DNA from: Geodermatophilus pulveris
GTDB taxonomy: Bacteria; Actinomycetota; Actinomycetes; Mycobacteriales; Geodermatophilaceae
Assembly: GCF_900188375.1 (NCBI RefSeq)
Contig: NZ_FZOO01000006.1
Coordinates: 186,001 to 250,000 of the forward strand
Reading direction: 5' to 3'
DNA: 64,000 bases
Each line of letters begins with the position of its first letter. Within the stretch, counting starts at the first letter, position 1. Below the pieces are notes generated by a model, which was given only the letters and a program-made list of their open reading frames with translations, searched no databases and was not told where the DNA came from. The translations under genes and the position numbers were made by a program. Of this stretch, positions 9,146 through 17,948 are shown piece after piece.

Positions 9146-9868
9146 GTGGGTGAGCGTGATGTCTGCCCCTCCGGTTTTCCGCCAGTGACCGCAGCGACGT
9201 CTCGGTGAGCCACAAGGTCCGCTCGCAAGTCCCCCGGTCTTCCTCCTGTAGTCCTCCGGTTCCGCGAGTCATCTCATGCCCCGACGGGGCAGCCGAGGCG
9301 GAGATCAGCTCGCCGCTCGCCGGATACCCAGGCAGGCACCTCGTTTGGCGTCGAGCGACGAGAAGCGTGCGCCTGACTCGTCCCGCCCGGCGCCACAGCT
9401 CGCAGGCGGCATGACGGCTCACCTGACTGTGAGACGTCGTGACGGCAGACCGCCCGCCGACGTGCCGGGTCGCCACGAGGCCGCATACCGTCGTCTGGGC
9501 CACGGCGTCGCTGCTGAGCACGTGCGGGCGACTCATCCGAGTCTTGACCCTCGACGCGACCCGGAACCCTGCCCCAAGTCGCGTCCCGACGGCGGGAGGG
9601 GCAGGTCGGCGGTAGCGGTCGCGCGGCCCTTGAGGCTCGTTGCGGACGTGGGGTCGACGCGAGCCGGCTGTTGATCGAGCGCGTCTCCGGGCCGGGCGGG
9701 TCCGAGGCGCTCAGACTGAGCGGAGGCCGAACTGGGGAGGACGACACGCGAACCGTCGGCCAGATGAGGTGGTACCACGGTCGTCCTCCTCGGAGACGGG
9801 CCGCAGGGCCGCGATCCTTGTCGTCCGTGCGCGCGGCTGCGTAGGTTCCCCCTAACGGGGGAGGCGGG
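9146..9868. other. 723-bp stretch without a convincing gene
   Basis: Several short open frames overlap on both strands, but none has a ribosome-binding site, a recognisable motif or sensible composition. I see only the putative promoter/leader of the downstream lipoprotein gene, including the small hairpin at 9848-9861. It is probably eroded island sequence. Confidence 0.5.
9848..9861 (+). promoter_or_regulatory. small hairpin just upstream of the ribosome-binding site of the lipoprotein gene
   Basis: CCCCC-TAAC-GGGGG forms a 5-bp, four-base-loop hairpin whose right arm runs into the GGGGGAGGCGGG ribosome-binding site. The ATG follows at 9869. It could modulate translation, but the stem is short. 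Confidence 0.3.
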
Positions 9869-11470
9869 ATGCGTCGGTACTCGGCCGGGCTGCTGGCGAC
9901 CGTGGTACTGCTCAGCGCGTGCACCGGCAGCGGTACCACTGGAGCGGCTGACGGTGAACCGGACACCTATGAGCTCGGCGGCGGCGCGCGGCTCATCGCG
10001 CCGGCCGGGGCACTCCCGGACGCCGTGGACATCGCCGGTGGGCAGGTCACCGGAGGGCTTCTGGAGCTTTCGGGGTTCCCGTCCGCCGGCGCCGTCGAGG
10101 TGACCGCCAGCGACCAGCCCACCGAGCCGGTCACCGTCGAGATCCCCGTCGCGCTGGCGGCCTACGAGTCGTTGCCCGCAGACGCCGACGACGACGTCCT
10201 CGTCGCGCACCGGCACGGCGGGGAGGACTGGGAGCCACTGACCGGGCAACTCGACCGGGACCGCGGCGTCGTCACCGTCTCCACCGACCGGCTCTCCATC
10301 TTCGACGTCCGCCTGCCGTCGTTCGCCGACCTGCGCGCACAGACCGAGGACATCCTCAACGGGATCCTCGGCAACATCGACTTCTCGCCCGATCCGCCGC
10401 GCTGCGCCCGGGAGCGTGAAGCGCGTGACGCCGGCTACTCGGTCACCTCCACCCGGACGTCGGTGCTGCAGTGGTGCCTGGGCCTGCGGACGGACGGCAG
10501 CCCCGAACTGAAGATCATCGCCAGCCGCCGCTACCCGCTCGTCGCGGTCCTGGGCGGCGGGTTCAGCGTCCGGCAGACCACGGCCGGGGAGCTGGGCGTG
10601 CGCCTGGCGCAGGCAGCGACAGACGCGCTGACCACCGGGCAGATCACCATGAGCCCCGGCGGCACCACGACCCTCGACGTCCGGCTGCAGCCGGGGCAGA
10701 CCAGCCGACTCGTCGCCGACTTCGACGGGTTCGCTCAGTCGCTGGTCTCCCTGCAGGTGGCGGCCGAGGCGATGGTGACGATCGCGTCCATCGCCCGTCC
10801 CGGGGTGGGCCGCGCCGAGCTGATGGACAACACGCTCAACGCGGCCGCCTGCGCGCCAAAGCTCATCGACCTGGCCTTCGACGTGAGCGACGAGGGCCGG
10901 GTGGGCTCCACGGTCGCCGCTTGTTTCGACCCCGACGCCATCACCAACACCCTCGGCAACATCGCCGGGCACATCGTGCTGAAGTTCGCCAACCTCATCG
11001 GGTCGGCCGTCGCGTACGTGTGGAACAGCACCGCTGCCCTGGTCGACGACCTCCGCGGGCAGAGCAGCTACACGATCACCGTACAGCGGGCGGCTCCTGA
11101 GCCGCCGGGACCGGCCTCAGGAGCAGGCTGCGACGTCGACGCCCTGACGACCGCGGTGTGCCGGGTCGTGCGCGCCCTGGTCGACGATGACCACAGCGGG
11201 CTGACAGAGGGTGAACGCAGCGCCATCGCGGACGTGACGACGGTGCCGGCCACCGCGTGGCAGGTCGACGGCTGCGAGGCCGTCGGGGACATCAGCGCCG
11301 AGTGCCTCGTCCTCTTCGACGCCGACGCCGGCGCAGCACACGGGACAGGGCTGACCTTCGCCGTGCAGCCGGTCAACGGCGAGTACGACCCAACCACTGG
11401 GCAATACACGGCGCCGCCGGGTGAGGAAATCCGCTACGAGGTGACCGGTTTCCTCGGGTACGGCCCCTGA
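9869..11470 (+). CDS. secreted lipoprotein, 533 aa, unknown function (paralogue of the 13.3-15.2 kb lipoprotein)
   Basis: A signal peptide with lipobox LLSAC (Cys at about residue 17) should anchor it to the outer face of the membrane. Then come a ZU5/Ig-like segment (GGGARLIAPAGALPDAVDI), a propeptide-like region ending RLSIFDVRLPSF, and a Cys-containing core (PDPPRCAREREARDAGY, VLQWCLGLRTDG). A further Cys pair lies at AAACAPKLIDLAFDV and VAACFDPDAI. The C-terminal 110 residues add a second unit with four Cys. The strong GGAGG ribosome-binding site fixes the start. The same order of Ig-like segment, Cys core and paired Cys block occurs in the minus-strand 604-residue lipoprotein nearby. No named family recognised. 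Confidence 0.8.
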   Translation: MRRYSAGLLATVVLLSACTGSGTTGAADGEPDTYELGGGARLIAPAGALPDAVDIAGGQVTGGLLELSGFPSAGAVEVTASDQPTEPVTVEIPVALAAYESLPADADDDVLVAHRHGGEDWEPLTGQLDRDRGVVTVSTDRLSIFDVRLPSFADLRAQTEDILNGILGNIDFSPDPPRCAREREARDAGYSVTSTRTSVLQWCLGLRTDGSPELKIIASRRYPLVAVLGGGFSVRQTTAGELGVRLAQAATDALTTGQITMSPGGTTTLDVRLQPGQTSRLVADFDGFAQSLVSLQVAAEAMVTIASIARPGVGRAELMDNTLNAAACAPKLIDLAFDVSDEGRVGSTVAACFDPDAITNTLGNIAGHIVLKFANLIGSAVAYVWNSTAALVDDLRGQSSYTITVQRAAPEPPGPASGAGCDVDALTTAVCRVVRALVDDDHSGLTEGERSAIADVTTVPATAWQVDGCEAVGDISAECLVLFDADAGAAHGTGLTFAVQPVNGEYDPTTGQYTAPPGEEIRYEVTGFLGYGP

Positions 11471-11504
11471 CCCTGCTGCTGGTCGACGGCCGGCGCCAGC
11501 AGGG
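11471..11504 (+). terminator. inverted repeat directly after the lipoprotein stop codon
   Basis: Perfect 8-base arms CCCTGCTG and CAGCAGGG enclose an 18-base GC-rich loop that can itself fold. The repeat starts at the first base after the stop codon, between two convergent genes. No T-run follows, which is normal for high-GC actinobacteria. Confidence 0.4.
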
Positions 11505-11771
11505 ACACGACCGTCGACGTCCCGCCGCACCCGGACCCGGCCCGCCGCGGTCCCGAGCGGCGCAGCGCTCCACGGCGAGCGCCCGGAGCTGGTCACAACG
11601 ACTCGGCCGAGGCGTCGTGAGGTGATGCGACGGCCGCGGGTGTGCGGGTCTCCGCCGTGCCGGTGCCGGGGCCGGCGGGAACGAGCCGGTGGGCGCCCAG
11701 GCAACGTGGCGCGTGGGTGCTCGGGTGCGAATGATGTGGCTTCCCCCGCGGTGAGGTGCCGCACGCTCGGG
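11505..11771. other. intergenic space between convergent lipoprotein genes
   Basis: Apart from the hairpin listed at 11471-11504, I see no gene or motif here; small open frames on both strands are GC-driven. Confidence 0.5.
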
Positions 11772-12947
11772 TCACTGGCCGCAGCTGTAGGCGTCCTCCG
11801 GGGCGGCGCCGTCCTGGCACCAGGATCCGGGCCCGTTCACGCTATCGCTGAGCGGGGTCTCCAGTAGCACGTGCGGGGCCTGCAGCTCCAGCATGAACTG
11901 GTAGCCGACGTCGTGGAAGGGCGGCTGCTCGGCGCTGCGGTCGACGCCCTGGGTGTCGGTGACGGTGACCGCCGTGATCGTGGCGGTGAGGGTGGAGTCG
12001 TCGACTGTGTAGCTAAACTGCTCGACGTCGTTGCACCACTCATCCCCGCAGGTGGACCCGTAGGTCATCACGCCGCCGGCGCCGTGAATTGTCAGCTGCG
12101 CCCCGTGCGCGTACCAGTCGCCGAGGAACTCCGCCGGCGGCCCGCCGGCGGTGCCCCCGCCACCGGAGTCCACGCCGGCCGGGTCCTCGGCCGCGGTGCC
12201 GCTGTCGTCCGTGCCGATGAGCGCGTCGATCTCCGCCCGGTCGTAGCCCTCGAAGAACACCGCACAGCTGGGTGTGTCCCGGGCCTCCCGGTAGAAGCCG
12301 ACGGAGCCCGGGGACCGGGCCACGACCTGCGCGGCGTCGAGGCCGGCGCTGTTGGTGAGGGTGTCCTGGTCGACGAAGATGGTGATCACCGGCAGCACGG
12401 CGATGGCCATGCCCACGAGCTGCCCGAGCGCTTTGGTGCGGTAGTCGGGGGCGGACGGGTCGAGGTCGGACAGGCTCGCGCTGATGCCCCGTAGCGCCTG
12501 CTCGACCTGCTGCATGGCGGTGTCCGCACGAGCTGCGACGGCCTCGCCGCCGTCGAAGGTCGGTTCCTCCGCCGCTGCCAGCGTGACCTGCGCCGCAGCG
12601 GCACGGTCAGCGAACTCTGTGCTCGCTGCGGCCGCCTCGGTGACCATCTGCTGCACCTGCGCCGAGTCCGCGGCGCCACCCCCGGTGCTCTGGGCCATCC
12701 GGTCGGAGAAGGCCTGCATCTCGGTGAACAGGCCGCCGATCTCGTCGCAGACGGCCGACACGAACGTAGGCGCCGGTGGCGCCGACGTCTCGGTGGTCGG
12801 CTCCTGGTCCTGCGTCGCTGACTCGGCGGCTGCCGAGGACTGCGGCGCCTGTGCGGCGGTGTCGTCCTCGCAGCCGGTGACGACCAGCAGCGCGCCGAGT
12901 GCCGCGGCCGCGCCCAGACGGCGGATGGAGAAAATGCCAGCTGTCAT
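11772..12947 (-). CDS. secreted lipoprotein with C-terminal lipocalin-like domain, unknown function
   Basis: 391 residues from the ATG at 12945-12947 (MTAGIFSIRRLG). A signal peptide ends in the lipobox VVTGC (Cys about residue 28). A Gln/Ser/Thr-rich linker leads to a helical domain (about 60-250; VCDEIGGLFTEMQAFSDRM and AAASTEFADRAAAAQVTLA) ending in a Cys-containing FYREARDTPSCAVFF segment. After a Gly linker, the C-terminal domain starts GDWYAHGAQLTIHGAGG and carries two Cys in GSTCGDEWCND, a beta-rich pattern like other actinobacterial lipocalin-like lipoproteins. The ATG is preferred to the longer upstream frame because only it gives a proper signal peptide. Function unknown. Confidence 0.8.
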   Translation of the reverse strand: MTAGIFSIRRLGAAAALGALLVVTGCEDDTAAQAPQSSAAAESATQDQEPTTETSAPPAPTFVSAVCDEIGGLFTEMQAFSDRMAQSTGGGAADSAQVQQMVTEAAAASTEFADRAAAAQVTLAAAEEPTFDGGEAVAARADTAMQQVEQALRGISASLSDLDPSAPDYRTKALGQLVGMAIAVLPVITIFVDQDTLTNSAGLDAAQVVARSPGSVGFYREARDTPSCAVFFEGYDRAEIDALIGTDDSGTAAEDPAGVDSGGGGTAGGPPAEFLGDWYAHGAQLTIHGAGGVMTYGSTCGDEWCNDVEQFSYTVDDSTLTATITAVTVTDTQGVDRSAEQPPFHDVGYQFMLELQAPHVLLETPLSDSVNGPGSWCQDGAAPEDAYSCGQ

Positions 12948-13336
12948 GGTGAATCGCCCCCGCCCCCGCGGCCGGCCCGCCGCCAGCCTGGCCGAGGGAG
13001 CGTCACAGGACCGCCACTGGGGGTCAAGGGCTGCTGCCGTCGCTGGCGAGGATGCAAGCCGCGGCCGGCGCGCGACCGGCGGCCGACCCCATCTGGTCAG
13101 TGTCGGCTGGAGCACATGGCGGAGGTGGTCGGCGGGCAGCAGCTTGCCAGGGGCGTTCTCCTCCGTCGTCGGCGTCGCATGGAGATGGAGGCGATCCCTG
13201 CGCACCGCCTAACTCCCTGCACCGGATGCCTCGCCCGCCCGCCGAGCGCCGGCCGCGCCGCTCGCAAGGGCGGCCGGATCGCTCCGGGGCAGGGCCTGCC
13301 GCGGAGCGCATGTCGGCGTGGCGTACGCGGACGCGG
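12948..13336. other. 389-bp intergenic stretch, no gene seen
   Basis: Open frames here run through from neighbouring genes in other phases and have no start signals. It should hold the promoter of the 391-residue lipoprotein gene and the 3' end of the next one. Confidence 0.5.
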
Positions 13337-15151
13337 TCAGACGCAGGGCGCCTCGCCGACGGCGGCCGCCAGACCGAACTGCATGTAGTCCACGGTGGCC
13401 TGGTCGAAGCTGAGGAACTGCGCCGCATGCCCCCCGGAGCTGGCGGTGTACCGAGTGGTGAAGGCGTCGCTGGGGTCGGCGTCGACGACGGCACCGGGGT
13501 AGGCCGCCTCCACCTCGGCTACATCGCCGCCCAGCGTCACCCCGGTGTCGGTGGCCGGCGCGTCACCGCCGCCGTAGGCCGCGACGGCGACCTGACCGTC
13601 CTGCAGGCCGAACGTCAGGCCGGGGAATTGGGGCAGGGTGGCCTGAGCGCAGCCCAGGCCGTTGTCCTCGCTGACGTCGAAGCGCGCCCCGAGCGCCTCC
13701 TCGGCTGCGGGAACCGGCGTGCCCCACGGGACCGGGCCGATGCCGTCCAGCCCGACGGTGACGTCGGTGACCGGGCCTCGGCCGGCGAGGTCGAGGTGCA
13801 CGTCGCCGGGCCGGTCGACGCCGTTCTGCGAGAACGCGTCGGGCAGCTGCGTCCAGATGTCGCGCACCGCGCCGGCCGCGCCGGCCACCGCCAGCGCCTT
13901 CCCCAGCAGCCGCAGCGTCTTCGACGTCCTCTCCAGCGCCGCCTCTGCCTCGCGCGCGTAGGCGTCCTCACCGAAGAGGTTGAGCGCCCCGGCGAACGCC
14001 CGGTCGGGGTCCTCTAGTGCCGACAGCGCGGCTTGCGCGAAGCACACGGCAAAGTCGGCCATCCCGCCGGCGTCGTCGATCGAGGCGGGGATCTTGTCGG
14101 CGCACTGGACGCTGAGGTAGGTGACCGCAAGCAGCCCCTGCCGCGGCTCGAGACCGAGCAGCCCGGTCAGCCCCGCGCCGAGGGACAGTGCTGCGCTCTT
14201 CCCGTCGGTGTAGGAGGTGAACGTCAGCGTCCGGTCCAGGCCCGGTTGGCCGGCGCCGGCGGTGAACAGCGTTCCCGAGTCGACGAGCACCTGCCGGTCG
14301 GAATCGAAGCCGAACACCTGGCCGAGCGCGGCCCGCAGCGCCGCCGGCTGGGTCTCCAGCCAGGTGTACTCCACGCCGTCGGGCACGCTGATCCACACGT
14401 AAAAGCGGCGGTTGGGGGTCAGCTGCACCTCGGCCCGGTCCCGGCCGCTGTCCGAGTCGGTGTTGGTGATGAGGCAGCTGTGCAGCAGCGTCGTAGCCGG
14501 CCGCATCATCGCGAAGCCCGGCCCGTTGTCGGCACATGCCAGTGCATCGGTCCGGCTCAGCAGCGCGTCAGTGGTGGCGTCGGCCAGGCTACGCACCCAG
14601 TTCACCGGGTTGAGCCAGGCCGGCCACTGAGGGGAGAACTCGGTCGTCTCGACCACGATGTGCCCGTCGGCGGTGACCTCGGCCGGAAGCGTCTCCCACG
14701 TGCCGTCGTGCCGCTGGTGCTGAACGACGGGGATGTCGTCGGGTCCGCGGGCGGCTGCGACGTCGGTGAGGACGAGCCGCAGCGGCGTGGCCGGCTGCGT
14801 CCCGTCGAAGGTGACGTCGATACCCGACCCGGCCGGGGTGAGACCGTCGGTCGGCGGTGGGGCGTCGGCGGACGGGGTGACGGTCACGGTGCCGGGCGTG
14901 GCGAAGGTACCGGCCGGTGCGGTGAGCTGGCCGACGCCGTCGAGGGTCACCTCGAGCGCCTCCGTAGGAGACACGTCGACGGTGGCCGTGTCGGTGGCCG
15001 TGGTGCCGCCGACATCGGCGGGCTCGTCGGCGGTGCAACCCGACGTCAGTAGGAGCACGCCTGCGGCCAGTGCCCCCGTAAGGCGGCATCGGCGGCTGTT
15101 GGGGCGCCACCGGGCGCCGGTCGCTGCCGTCGGAGGAGCTGGCAACAGCAT
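13337..15151 (-). CDS. secreted lipoprotein, 604 aa, unknown function (paralogue of the 9.9 kb lipoprotein)
   Basis: The N-terminus is basic (RWRPNSRRCRLTG) and leads into a hydrophobic core and lipobox LTSGC (Cys about residue 40). The ATG at 15149-15151 gives a long n-region, so the true start may be slightly downstream. A ZU5/Ig-like segment follows (GQLTAPAGTFATPGTVTVTP), then a second strand-rich region ending ETTEFSPQWPAWLNPVNW. The Cys core (DALACADNGPGFAMM, LLHSCLITN) and a Cys pair (SVQCADKIPASID, FAVCFAQAAL) come next. The C-terminal 170 residues form a separate domain (GLDGIGPVPWGTPVPAAEEAL onward, with Cys in GLGCAQATLP and at the very end) that resembles small actinobacterial secreted domains. 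Order and spacing of segments mirror the plus-strand 533-residue lipoprotein. Confidence 0.78.
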   Translation of the reverse strand: MLLPAPPTAATGARWRPNSRRCRLTGALAAGVLLLTSGCTADEPADVGGTTATDTATVDVSPTEALEVTLDGVGQLTAPAGTFATPGTVTVTPSADAPPPTDGLTPAGSGIDVTFDGTQPATPLRLVLTDVAAARGPDDIPVVQHQRHDGTWETLPAEVTADGHIVVETTEFSPQWPAWLNPVNWVRSLADATTDALLSRTDALACADNGPGFAMMRPATTLLHSCLITNTDSDSGRDRAEVQLTPNRRFYVWISVPDGVEYTWLETQPAALRAALGQVFGFDSDRQVLVDSGTLFTAGAGQPGLDRTLTFTSYTDGKSAALSLGAGLTGLLGLEPRQGLLAVTYLSVQCADKIPASIDDAGGMADFAVCFAQAALSALEDPDRAFAGALNLFGEDAYAREAEAALERTSKTLRLLGKALAVAGAAGAVRDIWTQLPDAFSQNGVDRPGDVHLDLAGRGPVTDVTVGLDGIGPVPWGTPVPAAEEALGARFDVSEDNGLGCAQATLPQFPGLTFGLQDGQVAVAAYGGGDAPATDTGVTLGGDVAEVEAAYPGAVVDADPSDAFTTRYTASSGGHAAQFLSFDQATVDYMQFGLAAAVGEAPCV

Positions 15152-15790
15152 CCTGTTTCCCGCCCATCTGCCCGAGGCGGCCCCCGCGCCGGCCCGGCGA
15201 ACAGCATCCGGACCGGAGTAGGTCCCGTCAACTCCTCCATGCCCGCCCCGGTGCCCGGGGGCCAGGCACCGTCAACGAGCCGGTGCACTGGCGTCCCCTT
15301 CTGGTGCCGCCGGCCGAGGGCACTGTGGGCAACCGCCCGGGCTCAGGCACCCAGTGACGGGGCCACCGGCAGCAGCCGACGCACGACCGCGGGGCGGCTG
15401 GGAGCGCGGGTTTCGCCAGGTCCGCATGCCTCAGGCCAGCAGCCGTCCCACCGCGGTGGCGATGGCCACCTGTCACGGGGCGAAAGGACGGCAATGCCGC
15501 GTTCAGCACCTGTGACCCGGTTCGGGATGAGGGTTGAGCGGACGGACGCACGCGGACGTTCCTGGGTGGCTGCTCCACCATGCAGGAGTCATGAGACGAC
15601 GACGCCTCGAGATTCCGACTGCATTACCTGGAGCTCCGAGTGCGTTCTCCGGTGTTGCTCCTGTAGTTCTCCCGTCGAGAGCCCGATCGCGCCACGACGA
15701 GGCCCGTCGGACGAAGTCGAGGTTGCGGCTAGGGTTCGGCGGCACACGAGCGGGGTGTCCACCGAACGGGTGACGTGGAGGAGAGCTGCC
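15152..15790. other. 639-bp stretch without a recognised gene
   Basis: Lies between the divergent 604-residue lipoprotein and the XRE regulator. Open frames on both strands lack ribosome-binding sites or motifs. It must contain the promoters of both flanking genes; I cannot place them with confidence. Confidence 0.5.
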
Positions 15791-16243
15791 ATGGCGCGGC
15801 CACTGCTTCGAGGTGACCGCTTACGGGCTGCCCGTGAGGCCGTGGGGCTGACCAGAGAAGAACTGGCCACCAAGCTGGATCTCTCCGGCCCGGCGCGCAT
15901 CCGGGTCTGGGAGACCGGGCTCGAACGCCCGCGGCCCCGCTTCGTACCGCAGCTGGCGGCTGCCCTGAAAGTCGATCCGTTGCATCTCCTGGACGTCGAT
16001 GCAGGGGACCCGCCCTTGGCGGCTCTCCGCCTGGCGGCTGGATTTGCCACGAACCAGGTGACTGCTCCCGGTTTGTCGGTCATGACGTACGTGCGCCTGG
16101 AGGACGGTCGCCCCGGTGTAGATCACTCCGCCACGGTGATTGCCGCCGTCGCCGAAGTCCTCGGTGTGGACGTCGCTCGCGTGGAGGCGGCCGTCCGCCG
16201 TTCTCGCAGCGACCACGCGGCCGTGGCCTCCTTCGGCAGCTAA
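15791..16243 (+). CDS. XRE-family helix-turn-helix protein
   Basis: 150 residues from the ATG at 15791, with GGAGGAGAG just upstream; the longer frame upstream is not supported. Residues 4-58 are a Cro/CI helix-turn-helix: LRAAREAVGLTREELATKLD, then PARIRVWETGLERPRPRFV and LAAALKVDPLHLLD. The remainder (VMTYVRLEDGRPGVDHSATV and VAEVLGVDVARVEAAVRRSR) resembles a second small helical DNA- or protein-binding unit. It sits immediately upstream of the Tad operon on the same strand and is the obvious candidate regulator of that operon; this is inferred from position only. Confidence 0.85.
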   Translation: MARPLLRGDRLRAAREAVGLTREELATKLDLSGPARIRVWETGLERPRPRFVPQLAAALKVDPLHLLDVDAGDPPLAALRLAAGFATNQVTAPGLSVMTYVRLEDGRPGVDHSATVIAAVAEVLGVDVARVEAAVRRSRSDHAAVASFGS

Positions 16244-16287
16244 ACAGGAGGATTACGGGAGGAAGAGCTTGTCTTCACGGGCGATCT

Positions 16288-16308
16288 TGGTGGTAATTTC
16301 CCCCACCA
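16288..16308 (+). promoter_or_regulatory. inverted repeat in the leader of the Tad operon
   Basis: TGGTGG and CCACCA flank a 9-base A/T-rich centre (TAATTTCCC). It lies between the XRE regulator gene and the first gene of the Tad operon, about 20 bases upstream of a good GGGAGG site. It could be an operator or a leader hairpin. Confidence 0.35.
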
Positions 16309-16452
16309 CTTGCCCGGGAGGTGCCCATGGTTTGCACGACAGAGTCGAGCGCGACCTGGGCGGGCGTGCCCTCGAAGCTCGTAGCCCGCCTGCTTTCGGG
16401 GCGTGCTCCTGCCGGAGCGTGGCCCGCGGCCTCTCCGGCGAGTGCACTCGCG

Positions 16453-17046
16453 ATGACGACGCAGAGATGGACGGCTGGCCTACTGCTGGCGCTTCTGCTT
16501 CTCGCCGGCTGCGCGGAGAGCAACGCGAGTCCGGACTCCTCGCCGAGCCCGACGACGACCTCGGCGTCGCAGACTCTGCCGGTTCCTGTAACGAGCAGCG
16601 CGCCGACTCCCGAGGAGGAGGCGGCAGAGGCTGCGACCGCAGCGGTCGACGAGATGTTGCGCGTGACCGACGCGGCCAAGAAGGATCCAGGCGCCAGGGA
16701 CTGGGAACCGGAGATCCGGCGATTCGCGGGCGACCCCGCTGCCCTGCTCGCCGTCACTGCAGTTCGGGACTACGCGACGATCGGCCTCCGCCAGGAAGGC
16801 GACACCGCGGTCGACCTGGAGGTCGCCGGCGTCGACCTGGCGTCTCCCGAAGGGCCGACCGTGAGGATCACGGGCTGCTACGACAGCCAGAGCACGCGGG
16901 TCGTGAAGGTGGAGTCCGGCGAGGTCGTGCCGCCAGGGACCCCGCTTCGGTACGTCTGGGACATCACCGTGACCCGGTACGAGGCCGAACCTGGATCCCC
17001 GTGGCTGGTTAACCAGCTTGACCCGTTGACGGATCGACCGTGCTGA
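16453..17046 (+). CDS. lipoprotein at the head of the Tad operon
   Basis: 197 residues from the ATG at 16453, where the signal peptide begins (TAGLLLALLLLAGC, lipobox Cys about residue 20). A strong GGGAGG site precedes another in-frame ATG at 16327, which would add 42 residues before the signal peptide. I prefer the short form because a lipobox should be near the N-terminus. A Ser/Thr/Pro linker is followed by a helical segment (ATAAVDEMLRVTDAAKKDPG) and a strand-rich domain with one Cys (RITGCYDSQSTRVVKVES) ending WLVNQLDPLTDRPC. This pattern of small secreted proteins accompanies actinobacterial Tad and conjugation loci. The stop overlaps the next start by seven bases. Confidence 0.75.
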   Translation: MTTQRWTAGLLLALLLLAGCAESNASPDSSPSPTTTSASQTLPVPVTSSAPTPEEEAAEAATAAVDEMLRVTDAAKKDPGARDWEPEIRRFAGDPAALLAVTAVRDYATIGLRQEGDTAVDLEVAGVDLASPEGPTVRITGCYDSQSTRVVKVESGEVVPPGTPLRYVWDITVTRYEAEPGSPWLVNQLDPLTDRPC

Positions 17047-17948
17047 GGCTGTCCCGCGTGGCCTTGCTGACGGCTGCGATGCTCGCCGTTCCGGGCGGGC
17101 TGACCAGCGCCATGGCTGCCCCACCTGTCGACTGCGCGAAGCAGGACGCACAAACCGGCATCTGCCTGGTCGAGGCGACTTCTCCCGGGCAGGACGCGGG
17201 CGCGGACCCGGTGGCCAGCGGCGCCAAGCCTGGTGGGAGCCAGGCGACGGGCGGTGAGGCCTCGCCCCAGGACCCGTGCACGTACACGAAAGCGCAGCCG
17301 CAGCCGGCGTCTACAAGTGCGCTTTGGGCGGGACAGTCTCCGGCCGACGGAGCGATGTACGCGAAGGTCTGTCCACGGGTGGACGGGTCCGGCCTCACCA
17401 CGCTGCTCGTGTACATACCGACCGGCTCCGCTCCGCCGGCCGGACCACCCGTGGACCCGCGTGTCCTGGCCGAGCAGGCGATCGCCTCGCTCGTCATGCG
17501 TGCCCCAGAGATCCGAATGGCGCCGCCACCCGGGTCTACCGGGGGTCTGGTGGGTCTGCCGGTGTGGATGTGGACCGAGCGCGGGGAGGAGTTCCTCGGG
17601 CCGACCCGGCAGTCGGTGTCGGCCGGTGGTGTCACGGTCGCCGCCGTGGGCGAGGTGAGCCGCATCGTCTGGGACATGGGGGACGGCACCACGGTTGTCT
17701 GCGGCGCCGGAACGCCGTACTCGCCGGGCGCCGAGGGCTCCTCACCGGACTGCGGCCACGTCTATGCACAGGCGTCGAGCCGACATGTGCCAGGCGGTGG
17801 CCCGTGGCCGATCACCGCGACGAGCACATGGACGGTCACCTGGTCCGGCGGAGGGCTGTCGGGAACCGAGACGCTGGAGCTGTCCTCGTCGGCGGAACTG
17901 TTCGTCGGCGAGTTGCACGTCCTGAACCAGGACGAGGGCAGTCGATGA
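17040..17948 (+). CDS. secreted protein with PKD-like segment, Tad operon
   Basis: 302 residues. The signal peptide (VALLTAAMLAVPGGLTSAMAA) suggests cleavage near residue 27, with no lipobox. A Gly/Gln/Ser-rich, low-complexity region runs to about residue 95 and is followed by a strand-rich region (DGSGLTTLLVYIPTG). The C-terminal part contains a PKD-like turn (IVWDMGDGTTVVCGAGTPY) with one Cys pair (VVCG and PDCGHVYAQ), then alternating strands up to the stop. It overlaps the upstream lipoprotein and the downstream SAF gene. A cell-surface partner of the pilus or secretion apparatus is likely; no enzymatic motif seen. Confidence 0.75.
   Translation: MLRLSRVALLTAAMLAVPGGLTSAMAAPPVDCAKQDAQTGICLVEATSPGQDAGADPVASGAKPGGSQATGGEASPQDPCTYTKAQPQPASTSALWAGQSPADGAMYAKVCPRVDGSGLTTLLVYIPTGSAPPAGPPVDPRVLAEQAIASLVMRAPEIRMAPPPGSTGGLVGLPVWMWTERGEEFLGPTRQSVSAGGVTVAAVGEVSRIVWDMGDGTTVVCGAGTPYSPGAEGSSPDCGHVYAQASSRHVPGGGPWPITATSTWTVTWSGGGLSGTETLELSSSAELFVGELHVLNQDEGSR

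Noticed and set aside
9205-9674. Short frames between the excisionase and first lipoprotein genes.
   Set aside because: No start signals or motif; composition is like random GC-rich DNA.
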